Below are positions 49,723 to 60,842 of a stretch of 64,000 bases of DNA, piece by piece. Source of the stretch: Phytoseiulus persimilis (taxonomy: Eukaryota; Arthropoda; Arachnida; Mesostigmata; Phytoseiidae); NCBI GenBank assembly GCA_037576195.1, contig CM075101.1, positions 17,794,001-17,858,000 of the forward strand, written 5' to 3'. The notes beneath the pieces are model-generated. The model was given only the letters and a program-made list of their open reading frames with translations, was not told the origin of the DNA and did no database searches. Position 1 is the first letter of the stretch. Each line of letters starts with the position of its first letter. A program made the translations under genes and the position numbers.

Positions 49723-50391
49723 CTAATTCCAGGCAATGATGCCCTTGAGACAGGAACTACCGCCGAGAGTGGGGAATCGAGTGGTCGTCAGGAGGCGGGA
49801 AATGACACAAGTCTGACGAGAGATCCAAGGATGGAAAGGCTTCGACCATGCGAGACTAGTCGATGGACCGGGTCCGAATGCGGCCCGATCGATGCATTGA
49901 GCATCCTGGGCTGGCGAAAGTTGAGCATTGTTTTCGCCTTCCGGAAGCAACCGCGGTAGGGTCTGCAAAACAAGGAAGAATGCGTCGTTTTGGCAGGCTC
50001 GGAAGAGGATGGCTGCATTTTAGTCCAGCAGGAATCCCTCTTCCCTGATGATCTCGTTGAGGGCCTCCAGGGATTTCGCAGCTGCCGCATGATCGGGGGA
50101 CGCGCCCTCCTCCTGTATCTTGATCTTACCCCGGCGCTCCTCGAAACGCGTGAACCAACCTGAGCTCGCGGTAAATAACCTGTCTGACTCTTCAGTGAAC
50201 TTTGTTTCCAGAGTCTGAAACCGTGATCGGGCTTTTTCTTGAACCATGCCCTTGCTTAGAGGGACCCGATCGCGGAAAGCTTCCTCCACCCAGAGATAGA
50301 GATGGTCTTCCATTTTATCGTAGATTTTCCCACGTCGCTTCACCACAATGCTGTATTCCGTGACGGGAGCGTCCAGTTTCACATGTTCCAA
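49723..50391 (-). pseudogene. Decayed Tigger/pogo-type transposase with CENP-B-like DNA-binding domain
   Basis: The 50391-50020 part reads DHLYLWVEEAFRDRVPLSKG, VQEKARSRFQTLE and SSGWFTRFEERRGK, the Tc5/CENP-B helix-turn-helix that binds transposon ends in Tigger and Jerky proteins. It stops at LLD followed by TAA, where the family continues into the DDE catalytic core. Past the stop, scattered matches (LPEGENNAQ) in another frame suggest the decayed start of that core. No TIRs were seen. Inactive relic. Confidence 0.6.
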
Positions 50392-52204
50392 GATCCGTTC
50401 TCTGTCAGGGTTGATGGAGCTTCTGAACTTGCTCGTTTACTACAGGCTTGCAAGGTAGAATGTAGACGAACTTTGAACAATCTAACAGGATCCCTCGCTT
50501 ACCAATCAGAAGCAGAAAAGGTTTCTGTTCGGCAACTTCTGCCAGGCTGTCCACCAGAATTAAATAAAAGCTTGTGCGAAGCGGGCAATCGGAGAAATCT
50601 TGGGGCTCCTGTGGTCCGCAGTGCATCGTTTTCTTCTTTCGGATATACAATTCGTGTTCACTAGAGTGCCCCCTTCCCTCGCGTCGAAAGAGCATTTTCC
50701 GGAGAAACGGAATCGGAGAGGAATATCGTCAATCCACCATGGTAGAAACTTAGGGGAACTCTCGGATCCGCATCGCCGGAGCTCGTTGCAGACATGTCCT
50801 CTCGGCGAAAATATCACGAGGAGACGGCAGTCGAGTGTCGTAGTTGAGAGTTTACTTATCTCCCGGAACCGCCCGAAAATTGAGCTCATGAAGTTTTCCT
50901 TTTAAGAACGAGAAACTGGGAAGGCTAACGTTAAACGCGGAAAAAAATGTGGTCGGGTCGACCCGGTAACTCCACCGTCGGGTAGCTTGGACCAATCTCG
51001 GACCTCTTCGCGTTCGAGAATTCATCGAGTGGATACGGGGCGATTCAACCGAGGACGACAATTTGTCGACAGATACGTGGTTTCTGTGATGCTCATGCGG
51101 TCGGTCGCCGTTGGCAGGGGGTCGGCTAACGTAGCTGTTAGAGAGCCCACGGTGCCGTTGGAGTACATATAGGAGGGGGTTCCATCGTCCCGAGCAGGCT
51201 GTTGAGTCTAGCCTCTCGTGACGTGCATATTCAGGGATTTTAAGGAGACCAAGGTTAACGCGTTCGAATAGTCCAAGCCGTTCAACAAAGAAAACTTCGA
51301 ACGCGGATCGGTTCCGGAGAGAGTCGAGTCCAGAGTCAGAACATTTCGGCACGGCCTTGGAGTTAGCTCTGAGCATCTCGGCGCTTCGTTCTCAATTGAA
51401 AGCAACTGCATGATTCTATCGCGACGACATCATACGTTGACAGATGCGGAATCTCATTCCCTAGTCTGGTCTCTCTGCTCTAAGACTGACTCAAATGGCT
51501 CAGGGGTTCAGGATGTATTTCAGTCGAACAGATCCACGGCATATTCTCATATTCTTCATCAATAATTCTTACCATCCCAACCAACTAAGAGCTTGGATCA
51601 CTGCTTCGAGCTCACCTCCTGCGTTCCGTAGTGTTCATTGCGCATTTCACTGAGCTGGACCGGTTTCCCATCACATTTAACACCGATCCGAGCTTCCCAC
51701 TTCTAAATTTGTCGAGCCGACCTGCAGACCCCCCTTTTGACGGAAACCGATCCTGAGGCGTATCCCGGTAATCCTAAGATTCTCGCGAACCAACAATCAG
51801 CGGAATTCTCCGAATGTCCGAAGCGAGCAATTTCAGAGGCAGACCGTAACGATCCATCCTTCGTTCCATACCGAGAGGAGCGAGTTCGCTGTACTCGTGT
51901 TGCTGTTGAAGCTTTTTGATGCTCTGTCTTCTTCTCTGCCTCCCGCATGCGGCGTGGATCGAGCCAAGTGAGGACAGGAATTCCGCTCCTCAAGGAAATT
52001 CGATTTCAGCAATAGGCATCCTGACAGTCGTTCTCGAAGGAAAGAGGCGTTGTCAGAAAGAGACTCTCGTGAGCAACAACATTCGATAACACAGAGAAAT
52101 CACTGGAAAGATACTTGTATGCTGAGTCGGGCATCCATCTGGTTCCAGATCCTGCGGGCTCGGATCCTCTCTTCGCACACAAACCCTGCTATGGGCTCTC
52201 CTAA
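50392..52204. other. No gene recognised between Tigger and Tc1 relics
   Basis: Short frames only; no inverted ends that could belong to either transposon were found. Confidence 0.45.
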
Positions 52205-52898
52205 TCAGACCAAATACTGTGTGGTGAAGCAACCCCACATCATGATATTACCTCCCCCAAACTTTACTGTTGGAGTTGTATACTTGGGATCATAACGTCG
52301 ACTGATCGGTCGCCTGTCATAGCATTTGCCGTCGTCAGACTGAAGGTTGATCTTGCTCTCATCTGACCACAGAATTTTTTTCCCATCTCTCCACGGTCCA
52401 ATCAGCATGTTCTCTCGCGAACCGGAGCCTTATTTTCACGTTTGCTGGAGATATCCACGGTTTCATAGCCGGTAATCGCCCGTAAAGGCCGACCTCGCAC
52501 AATAGGCGTTGTATAGTTCGTGAACTGATGTCGAGATCGAGCTCGTTTCGTATTTCGGGGGCCGATGATTTGGGTTTGAGGGCAGACAAGCGTCGAATGC
52601 GTGAATCCGTCCTAAAGAGGGAGACGAAGCACAGCTCAAACACGAATCCTCCAGGCTGTTGACAAGATACTCTAACTTTTGAGATCATACGAAATGAGAA
52701 AACTCGCCGTTGGTTACTGCAGCGTGGCTTTGCTCCTTTCTTCAACACTGGCGCATGCGAAATTCGCTTCAAGATTTTCGAAATCGTCCCTCTTTTCATG
52801 TCGGGATGAGCAGAAATCTGTCGAAAGCTTAACTTTCTATCAAATCTCACAATCCGTATCAAACACTCAATCTTTCGGTCAATACGAGGTGGGAACAT
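52205..52898 (-). pseudogene. Truncated Tc1-family transposase
   Basis: Minus strand. A paired-type helix-turn-helix N-end (LSFRQISAHPDMKRGTISKI) is followed by [32 protein letters not shown] and, after a one-base shift at a run of seven As (52375-52381 on the plus strand), [11 protein letters not shown] and [14 protein letters not shown] with MMWGCFT. The first catalytic aspartate (WSDES) is present; the second and third acidic residues are absent because the match ends at about 52205. A stretch of about 35 residues after SNQRR does not match the family. No inverted ends were found. Confidence 0.85.
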
Positions 52899-53227
52899 AG
52901 CTCTGATTGGCGATCAAGTCAGTTTTGCAACGAGAGAACCACCGAGACACGGAATTTTGCTTCGTCGTTCTCGTCAACGAGCCCGCGGCTGTTTGTGTTA
53001 GAATCATTGCGGCTGCTGAGCCAGGGTTGCCCATCAATTATCCGATCATTTTTCCATCGATTCCCACCAATTGTTCTCCTCCTCATCTGTGCTTAATCTC
53101 AATGTGAAGCTTCATATACCACGGAGCGCCCCGAGATCGGACCTCCAAAGCAAGCATGCCAGTTCCTTCGGAAACTTCTTCTCTTCGCTATGGAGCGGGT
53201 CCTTCATGGAACGCACCGATGCCGGGT

Positions 53228-53329
53228 AATTTGAGCGGAACGTACATCTGAGCGAACCCACATTTGAGCGGGACGTAAATTTGAGCGGAAACGGACTTCT
53301 GAGTGGAACGGAATTTTGAGCGGGACGGA
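53228..53329 (+). repeat. Short tandem repeats, family A (ATTTGAGCGG), about 6 copies
   Basis: Imperfect units of 15-18 bp with core TTTGAGCGGGACG. The same motif occurs inverted at 55331-55375, so the two sets flank about 2 kb as an inverted pair. Confidence 0.8.
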
Positions 53330-53389
53330 ACAGCGGGAGTGTTCCCGTAGTGATCCCCAGGCTCTCAAATTCTCTGGGTATTCGGTCTA

Positions 53390-53466
53390 GGACATTTTGG
53401 CGCAGACATTTTGGCGCTGGACATTTTGGCACGAACATTTTGGCGCAACGGACATTTCGGCGCAGG
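53390..53466 (+). repeat. Short tandem repeats, family B (GACATTTTGGCGC), 5 copies
   Basis: Five units of 14-17 bp, each GACATTTTGGCGC with small variations (GGCAC, TTCGGCGC). Further direct copies lie at 53955-53984, inverted copies at 54818-54885. Confidence 0.88.
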
Positions 53467-53954
53467 ATATTGTCATGAAGCTCAAGGAAGCCACATTCAG
53501 TCGAGGTACTCCAAAGACGACCGTATCTGGATAGGTAGCCAGAGAGCAGTCAGCGGAGACCACATGTACGCCACATGCAAGCGATTCTGTGCGCAAGACG
53601 TGTAGGGAGCGAGAGTAAGACGAGAGAGGAGAGACTGAATAAAAAAGAGACGACGAGACGAAGACAGTGGAGTCGAATTGTGGACCCTCACGCCCGTCCC
53701 TTTCTTCCACCCCAACAGCCCTAGCTCTAGAGTTGAAGCGCCCCCGCTCCGCTCTGAGAGTAATTGTGCCCTGACCCAACGACCCGTCCTTGCCCTAGCC
53801 AGCGTCCCAAGACCCGTCCGACCTCGCCCTTCCACGCCTCCGAATTGTGTCCGAGTAAGTTGCCTACTTACTCCTGGAGCGACGGCCTATCCATTCCCCA
53901 GGCCGCCAGGACGCCCTGTGAGCGAGCTTCAGCAGATAGCGGAAACCTCGTTAC

Positions 53955-54086
53955 AATATTTTGGCGCAGGACATTTTGGCGCAGTTTCAGATGAAGCAGT
54001 CAGGACTCACCAAAACAGTATTGTTCAGTGGCTATCGATGCTTTCATGTGACGAATATGACCACCGGAGCTTTCATCAATCGTCCC
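53955..54086 (+). repeat. Left arm of an internal inverted repeat, beginning with two family B units
   Basis: Two units (ATTTTGGCGCAGGAC, ATTTTGGCGCAG) lead into TTTCAGATGAAGCAG and then ACAGTATTGTTCAGTGGCTA with TCGATGCTTT. The reverse complement of 54675-54885 has the same order of elements. Confidence 0.75.
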
Positions 54087-54674
54087 GATTCCCACTTGCA
54101 CGAAAAAGTTCGCTCGAATCGCTCACTCGGAGAGTTACTTGCTCTGAAATGCACAGGCGCCGTCGATGCAGACTCGGCAGTGATCCTCGGTTGAAGAACG
54201 CATGTCAGCATGGGCTCCCGATCGGAATGCCGACGTACGCTGGGAGAACACGCTGTGGGACTCGGTCGGAACGAATTTCAAGAGGTCCACAACTATCACT
54301 TGTCTATCTAGGCGAAGGACTCGTGGTCCCACAGCCCACTTCCATTGGTGATCGCCCGAAAGCTGTCCACATCTTATTGACCCCTCATGAAAAGTACTGA
54401 CATCGCTGTCTCTCAAAGTGGCTCGATATCTTCTATGAATAGTTTCAACCGCGAGCGGAAATTGTGGAGCACAATTCAACGACCTTAGACTTCGGTGGAT
54501 GAAATCATGAATCATCAAACATATTTATTAGCTGAGCGTTATTGAATCTGAAGAAATGAGGATGGATGTACATCAGGACGCCGACTGAGTTTACGTCAGA
54601 TCAGAAAACTATGGGTGACGCCTCTAAGAGAAGTCTACGAGGGCCTACGAGACCATCTTCGAGAGTCCACAAGA

Positions 54675-54885
54675 CCGTTTACGATGGAGTATATGGTAGA
54701 TGAAAACTCTGATGATCTTATACATCGTAAAAAAGCATCGATAGCCACAGAACAATACTGTCGCGATTGATTGAATAACTCATGGGAGCTCCACCTGAAT
54801 CTGCACCCAAAGTTCCCGCGCCAAGACGTCCTGCGCCAAAATGTCCGTTGCGCCAAAATGTTCGCGCCAAAATGTCCGTGCCCGT
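54675..54885 (-). repeat. Right arm of the internal inverted repeat, ending in four inverted family B units
   Basis: On the minus strand: family B units, then GATTCAGGTGGAGC, then ACAGTATTGTTCTGTGGCTA with TCGATGCTTT, matching the left arm with one mismatch in the 29-bp core (54733-54761). The arms bracket about 0.6 kb, so 53955-54885 could be a small non-autonomous transposon. Confidence 0.75.
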
Positions 54886-55330
54886 TCGGTACAGCGGATA
54901 ATGAAAACACATCGAACTCTGCGGAATTTTTTATGGAATCACAGCAAAACGTGACATTCAAGAAGCGGGTGAGTAAGAACCGTATGGAGATTCATGAAGC
55001 GGAAGTTGGTTTCCGAAAAGAGATGTTGTGCGCTACGGCCTCTAGAAACGACAGGATGTTGCGATCGTTGTACTCCGAGGTAAGGTCGAAAAGCCTTCTT
55101 TACCGGTCCCGGTATACGCGCTTCGTTGACGAGCCGCCGCCCTGCGCGAGCGAGCTCACTATTGTGAATTCGGTGAGTCCTTGCCCGACTTTCAAGTGCT
55201 CGACAAGTTTGAAAAAAGTGGGCTGTGAACACCCGATTCGGCCGGCGAATGCTGCATGCCAACCCTCTACTTCATTCTTGGTTCGACCGATTCCCGCAAG
55301 GGTGGCTTCGTTGGCGTTCCACCACAGTAC

Positions 55331-55375
55331 GCTCAAATTCACGTCCCGCTCGAATTTACTTTCCGCTCAAAATAC
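55331..55375 (-). repeat. Short tandem repeats, family A, inverted, about 3 copies
   Basis: GCTCAAATTCACGTCCCGCT followed by CGAATTTACTTTCCGCTCAA: reverse complements of the units at 53228-53329, including the same spacing words GACGT and GGAAA. Confidence 0.75.
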
Positions 55376-58300
55376 CGGACCCCGAACGCACCTGCGGTTG
55401 CCAATCAATTGTCCGCCACTGTAGGTATCTCAATTACCACTGCAGGTTGCTGTCCCGATCGAATGCGGCTCCGGCCGCGAGGCCCCTCCCGAACTCCGAT
55501 TGAGGTGTATAATGTCAGTGGTTCACTCCCATTCGCGCTTTCCTCGAGGGATGAATCCAAGGCTTTCAGGGTCTTCACATACAGTCAATCATGAGAACGC
55601 ACAAGACGTCGATTCAAACACAGATACTCAAACACAGATGATGATCTTCAATTTCGAACGACTGCTCTCACAGCCAGCAGAGCTTATCACCATCGTCGGG
55701 AAAATTCGTTAGCGAATGGCCATGTTCGAAACATAAATATCGAGCTAGAAGTCCTTTATGAGCTGCAGAAGCCGACTTCTTCCGACAATAGCATCTCATC
55801 CCCACATGGGACAATTTCCAAGGAATTTTCGAAGCCGTTCTCGCTCAACTTCGAAGTCTTCCTCGTTGATGTCGAGATCTGCAGATTCTATCGTCTGTAG
55901 TATCAACGGTGTGAGCTCCTCTGCGGATTCGCCCTCCACTACAACGGGAGGTCAGACTACGCTAATATGGGATCTATAGATTCCCACGTAACGCGCTATC
56001 TGGCTCAACTGATCGTCATGCGACACGTCGGGCGTGCTGTCGACAACGATTCAGAAATATTTAGCTCCAAGCGAGCTAAGGAGACATCGCGAATAATCCC
56101 GATGAAAGTCTCGCATTTTTCTCCAATCAACCAAAGCTCCTCGATGGAAAAGTCAGAAGTGACAGTGCCGCCCTGAGATGTTCCGCCCGTGTGCGCCGCT
56201 CCCCTTCCCCGCAAGCTACGCTACTCGTGGCTCGGAGTCATAGCCAACTGCTGTCACTGATCGAAGATCTCCGTGAACCACGACGCCTGGAATAGTGAGC
56301 CTGCGAGATGGTAGTTCCGGACGAGATATGAGCCCAGTCCGTGGTCCGGCTTATTGATAGACAAAACGTGGATCGAGAAGTCCCTTTCGAAGGCTCCGCA
56401 GTGGTGGCAGCATCGGATGCCGCGCTGATGCAGGGACTCCGTTGTGTGCCATGTTGCTCGAGGACAGGATACCCTCGATGTGGACAAGACGGTTCTCCAC
56501 GGCGACAGGCCAGGTCTTCTGCGCAGTCTCGGCAGTCATCTATCGGGAGATTCCCCACTCCCTGAATCAGCCACTCCTTTTCGAGTTATGCGAAGCTCCG
56601 CGATTGCTCTTTGAATGTCGCTTGTGGCCGTGGCTTGACATCCGTAGCAACAGACGAGTAAGATTCCAGGCTCGCGCCCTCACCGAGGCGGAGGCTGAGA
56701 AAACTGATCCTCCAAAGTTCGGAAGAGTTGAAGCTTGATCTTTGATTCGACCTCGGGGCCTGACTGTCGCTCGCGACCAGAAACAGCGTGGAGTTGTTTC
56801 TCACGATTGTTGTTGCACGATTGTGTCTTCTCCATTTCCCATGACACACATGCTCTTCACTCCCCGGCTCCACAGAATTCTAGGTTTATTGGAGTGTCCG
56901 CTGGTCACATGTCCCCGTGGATACTACGCGCAGATCGATGTCGTCGAAAGCATGGGGAGCGAGGAGGAACGAGGTGCCCGCTCCTCACAGAACTAGCAAT
57001 TATCTCTGCCTCCAAAAAAATCGATACGACGCAGGCTGCGTCGGGCACTTGCCCTCCGTGAATATCGATCAAGCATCCCGGGGATTTTCATTCATCATGA
57101 GTAGCAATCAGTGTGAAGCTGAATGTTGAGAGTACCTCAAGCGGCCCGGTCGGAGGACACCCGCGCATTGCTGCGCTGTTGCCCCTCCCAGTCGCGATAG
57201 AGAGTCTTTGGAAAATAAACTCGGACGCCCGTTTGCCTCCAGAGGCGATCTCGATTCGGCGTCCCAGGTCCCAGGGGGGCAAGGGGACCATGAAACCTCA
57301 AAACTCTCCGATAATATTGGGAAGAGTGGATTGAATACCACGTCGATGGACGAAATTGTTCCGCAAAGATTCTGTGTTATCAGGAAAATCTCCGCAGGTT
57401 TGAAAACCATGTTGATTGCGTTGATGCGATGATCACCATCATCATCGTCATCACATGCTTGCCCCCCCCCCCCCTAAAAAACTGGGTACGCCCCCGCGTC
57501 GAGAGCCTTCATGGAGGCCGCCATATTCTTCGACGAAGCATTCGGTGGAAGAAAATTGAAACTTCGGAAGAGTAAATCCCCCCACTTGCCGGTTTTTCAG
57601 AACTTGTGGAAGAAGTGGAGAGCTCCTCCACCTCTGAACCGGTATCTCTATCCGACGTACTGCGTTACTCGCTAGCACTCATTGAGATACCTCTGATTGC
57701 TGCAAATAACGCCGCTGCGCTCGATGAATTTGGAAAGCGGAACCCCAACATGACAGAGGCATGAAGTATGCTCTCGAGCGCAAGAGGGCGCTCACGGAAA
57801 ACATCGGTAGCACCTTTGGATGAGTCCAGCTTTCAATATCTCGAGTCCTAGAGGACCGTTGCATTTCGCCGCCCTCGATTTTCCCAGCTCTCAAAAGCAG
57901 ACTCTCGCGAGAATCGCTCTCCAAACTGAGAATATCCAGCTCAATTCAATATATTCATGTTACAGACTAGTCACGGGAACCGTGTTCCGGTCGAGTAGTC
58001 TCTCTAAGATTTCGAGGACTGATCTCGAAGAGAGAAAAATCCAGCCCCAACGCCTGCGTTGGTCTAGCAGGTCTGGAAACCTTTGGAAAGAACGATAAAG
58101 CACCGCCGGCCAGCCTGCCCTGCTGCTACTGATCCCAGGTCGGAGCGCTGTTGGATCTGCCGACGCCATGAAGACAGGTTGGGAGCATGGCCTCTTCCGA
58201 CTCCTTACCTCTCATCTTGTTGATTGTCGGTTTCAAACGTCGAGTCTGAGCCCTACGTTGACGGTCGTGTTCCGATCTCACATCACATCGATGCAGCGTT

Positions 58301-58389
58301 CGGAATACTTCCGAGTCACGAACAATCTCATTCCGATTGATATAAGCTAATTCCGCATCCCGAGCACGATGAACCTGATGCAACACTCA
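55376..58389. other. No gene recognised upstream of the Gypsy fragment
   Basis: Searched for gag, protease or a 5' LTR of the Gypsy element and saw none. Contains the (CAT)n run and the TGCTTG-C13 word near 57.45 kb. Confidence 0.45.
57456..57474 (+). repeat. TGCTTG followed by 13 Cs
   Basis: Second copy of the word at 28292. It is followed by TAAAAAACTGGGTACGCCCC and preceded by a (CAT)n-like run (57433-57453). Confidence 0.85.
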
Positions 58390-58396
58390 TCGAGGT

Positions 58397-60823
58397 TTGT
58401 TTCAGTATAATCGCCTGGTTTTCGGGTTTAAGACAGCCCCGGCCATTTTTCAGCGCGCCATGGATCAAGCTCTCGCAGGTCTGGATGGCACGTTGGTTTA
58501 CCTTGATGACATACTGGTGATGGGAGCGACCGTTGTGGAGCACGATCGTCGTTTGGGCCAGGTTCTGTCAAGGCTCCAAGACTGGGGTTTCCGGTTGGGA
58601 TTGCCCAAGTGTCTTTTCAACTCCCGTGAAGTCAAGTATTTGGGTGTGATCGTCAACGACCAAGGCATTCGAGCAGATCCGCAGAAAATCGCTGCAATCA
58701 AAGACCTCAAACGTCCCACTAACGTGTCGGAAGTTCGATCCCTTTTAGGCTTGATCAACTACTATGGAAAGTTCGTCACCCAGCTGCATCGCTACAAAGC
58801 GCATTTCGAGGCTCTCCTCTCGAAATCATCGCGCTTCGAATGGAGCTCCGTGCTCGACGGAGCGTTCGATGACATCAAGGAAGTTCTCTCGGGCCCGCTC
58901 GCACTGGCACATTATGACCCTCGTCAACAACTGATTATCGCTGCGGACGCCTGTAATACCGGAATCGGCGGTGTCCTGCTCCAACGTTATGCTGACGGCA
59001 CGGAGAAAGCCGTTTTCCACGTGTCCAAATCTCTGTCTCCTGCGCAACGCAATTACGGGCAAATAGAAAAAGAAGCCTTTGCGCTGGTGTACACCGTGGA
59101 ACGTCTGAAGAAGTTTGTTTGGGGTCGCCACTTCACCCTTCAAACGGACCATCGTCCGTTGCTCGCCCTCTTCCGCACTTCGCAGACCAAGGGTTTGGAC
59201 GAACGGACGGCGGCCAGGTTACGCCGCTGGGCTCTGCGCCTCGTCGGGTATGATTTCGATATTGAGTACGTTCGGACATCGGAGTTTGGTCAAGCTGACG
59301 CGCTGTCGAGATTGATTCAGGAAACACGTAGAGACGCAGCAAACTCTGGTATGGACGAAGTAATCGCCTCTTTGGAAGTCGACGAGATCGACATCAAGCA
59401 TCTCGTCAACTCAAAGGTGTTCACACCAACGGGAGTTGAAGTTCAGAAGGCAACGTCCACAGACCCGGTCTTGAGGGTTGTGTTGGAACGTCTCCGTCAC
59501 GGCTGGGAGAGAGCCGACTTCAAAAGCCACACACTTCGCGTGTTCGCTCAACAGGCAGATTCCCTGTGTAGTTCGCAAGGGATTCTCCTCCTACATGATC
59601 GGTTGGTAGTGCCATCTTCTCTCCGGCCCACCGTCTTGAGGAAGCTTCATCGAGCCCATCCAGGTATTGTCCGGATGAAGGCACTGGCGCGCGCGCATTT
59701 CTATTGGCCGGGCATGTCCACGGACGTCGAGACCCTCGTCAAATCGTGTGCGCATTGCGCTCAGCATGTCGCGAGTCCGACGAAAGTTCCCCTCGCCCCG
59801 TGGCCAGATCCGAGGAAGCCGTGGGTCCGTCTTCACATGGATTACGCGGAACCCCAAAAAGGTCATTCGTTCCTCGTCATTGTGGACGCTTTTTCCAAGT
59901 ACGTAGATGCCACGTACATGTATCCGGCATCGTGCGGTACACTCGTCGACTATTTGAGAATGGTTTTTCGCCTGCTTGGTCCCCCGGAGACCCTCGTCAC
60001 CGACAACGGGGGTCAGTTCACCTCCGCTTCGTTTGCGGAACTCTGTCAGGAGTTCTCAATCATCCACCTGCGATCTTCCCCGTACTCTCCAATGAGTAAT
60101 GGCTTGGCCGAGAAAATGGTGCGTACGCTGAAAAATGCCATCGAGAGTACAGGTCCGTTGAGCTTAGACGAGGCCGTATCGGTTTACAATTACACGCCAA
60201 CTGCATCTCTCAACGGGAAAACTCCTTTTGAGACTCTCTTCGGTCGCCCGCGTCGTTCGTTTTTCCCCATTTTCAGGTCCCAGTCTTCCACGATTTCGGA
60301 CAGCAGCAGGAAGTTCAAGCTTGATTTCGACAGGCACCATGGGACGCGTCCACGTCTCTTTCGAAGAGGGGAGAAAGTTGTCGTCGCGTTGGACAAACGG
60401 CGTCGAGTACCCGCGACTTTTGTGGAGCCGGTTGGGGCGGTTTTGGCTCGTCTTGAGGTAGATGGCAGACAAGTCGTCCGGCATCTCAATCAAATCTGGA
60501 AACGGGCTGCTTCATGGACCGACGAAAACGACTTCCCCCTCGAGCTCTTGCCTTCTTCGCCGGTGACCGTAACCGGCGCCGAGCTGGCCGAAGAGTCAGA
60601 GTGCAATGCGGGTCCGTGTCCGAGTCCCTCGCTCCGGGAAAACGAAGAAGGCGGCCTTTCAGCTCCGTCGGTCGAGGATGACAGCGAGGAGAGTATCCGT
60701 CCTATTCCCCCAAAAGAGCTCGTGCAAGCTCAAGGTCCGGCACGATTGCAGCCCGCGCGCGTCGCGAAGAACGTCGAGGATTACGGAGTCCTCGCGGGCG
60801 TCAGGCGCATGTTCGGACGCTAG
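58397..60823 (+). CDS. Ty3/Gypsy retrotransposon pol, 3' part: reverse transcriptase (partial), RNase H, integrase
   Basis: An uninterrupted frame of 808 codons that lacks its N-terminal part. It begins inside the RT domain (FQYNRLVFGFKTAPA); the catalytic box is YLDD at residues 35-38. RNase H follows with AADACNTG (Asp184), QIEKE (about 224), QTDHRP (Asp251) and DALSR (Asp301). The integrase has its zinc-binding His418/His421 and Cys451/Cys454, and DDE residues Asp482, Asp536 and Glu572 with the usual 35-residue D-E spacing. A GPY/F-like region (about 656-705) and an acidic tail complete it. The first codon is TTG and an in-frame stop lies at 58376, so there is no true start: protease, gag and the RT fingers are missing. 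The intact frame suggests a fairly recent copy. Confidence 0.97.
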   Translation: MFQYNRLVFGFKTAPAIFQRAMDQALAGLDGTLVYLDDILVMGATVVEHDRRLGQVLSRLQDWGFRLGLPKCLFNSREVKYLGVIVNDQGIRADPQKIAAIKDLKRPTNVSEVRSLLGLINYYGKFVTQLHRYKAHFEALLSKSSRFEWSSVLDGAFDDIKEVLSGPLALAHYDPRQQLIIAADACNTGIGGVLLQRYADGTEKAVFHVSKSLSPAQRNYGQIEKEAFALVYTVERLKKFVWGRHFTLQTDHRPLLALFRTSQTKGLDERTAARLRRWALRLVGYDFDIEYVRTSEFGQADALSRLIQETRRDAANSGMDEVIASLEVDEIDIKHLVNSKVFTPTGVEVQKATSTDPVLRVVLERLRHGWERADFKSHTLRVFAQQADSLCSSQGILLLHDRLVVPSSLRPTVLRKLHRAHPGIVRMKALARAHFYWPGMSTDVETLVKSCAHCAQHVASPTKVPLAPWPDPRKPWVRLHMDYAEPQKGHSFLVIVDAFSKYVDATYMYPASCGTLVDYLRMVFRLLGPPETLVTDNGGQFTSASFAELCQEFSIIHLRSSPYSPMSNGLAEKMVRTLKNAIESTGPLSLDEAVSVYNYTPTASLNGKTPFETLFGRPRRSFFPIFRSQSSTISDSSRKFKLDFDRHHGTRPRLFRRGEKVVVALDKRRRVPATFVEPVGAVLARLEVDGRQVVRHLNQIWKRAASWTDENDFPLELLPSSPVTVTGAELAEESECNAGPCPSPSLRENEEGGLSAPSVEDDSEESIRPIPPKELVQAQGPARLQPARVAKNVEDYGVLAGVRRMFGR

Positions 60824-60830
60824 CCCGCTG

Positions 60831-60842
60831 AAGAGGGAGGAA
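60831..60842 (+). other. Polypurine tract of the Gypsy element
   Basis: AAGAGGGAGGAA directly precedes TGTTGTG, the expected layout of plus-strand primer then LTR start. It lies eight bases after the pol stop codon. Confidence 0.75.

Noticed and set aside
58126-58396. Upstream sequence as the missing RT N-terminus of the Gypsy element
   Set aside because: None of the conserved RT finger motifs is present in any frame, and an in-frame stop lies at 58376.
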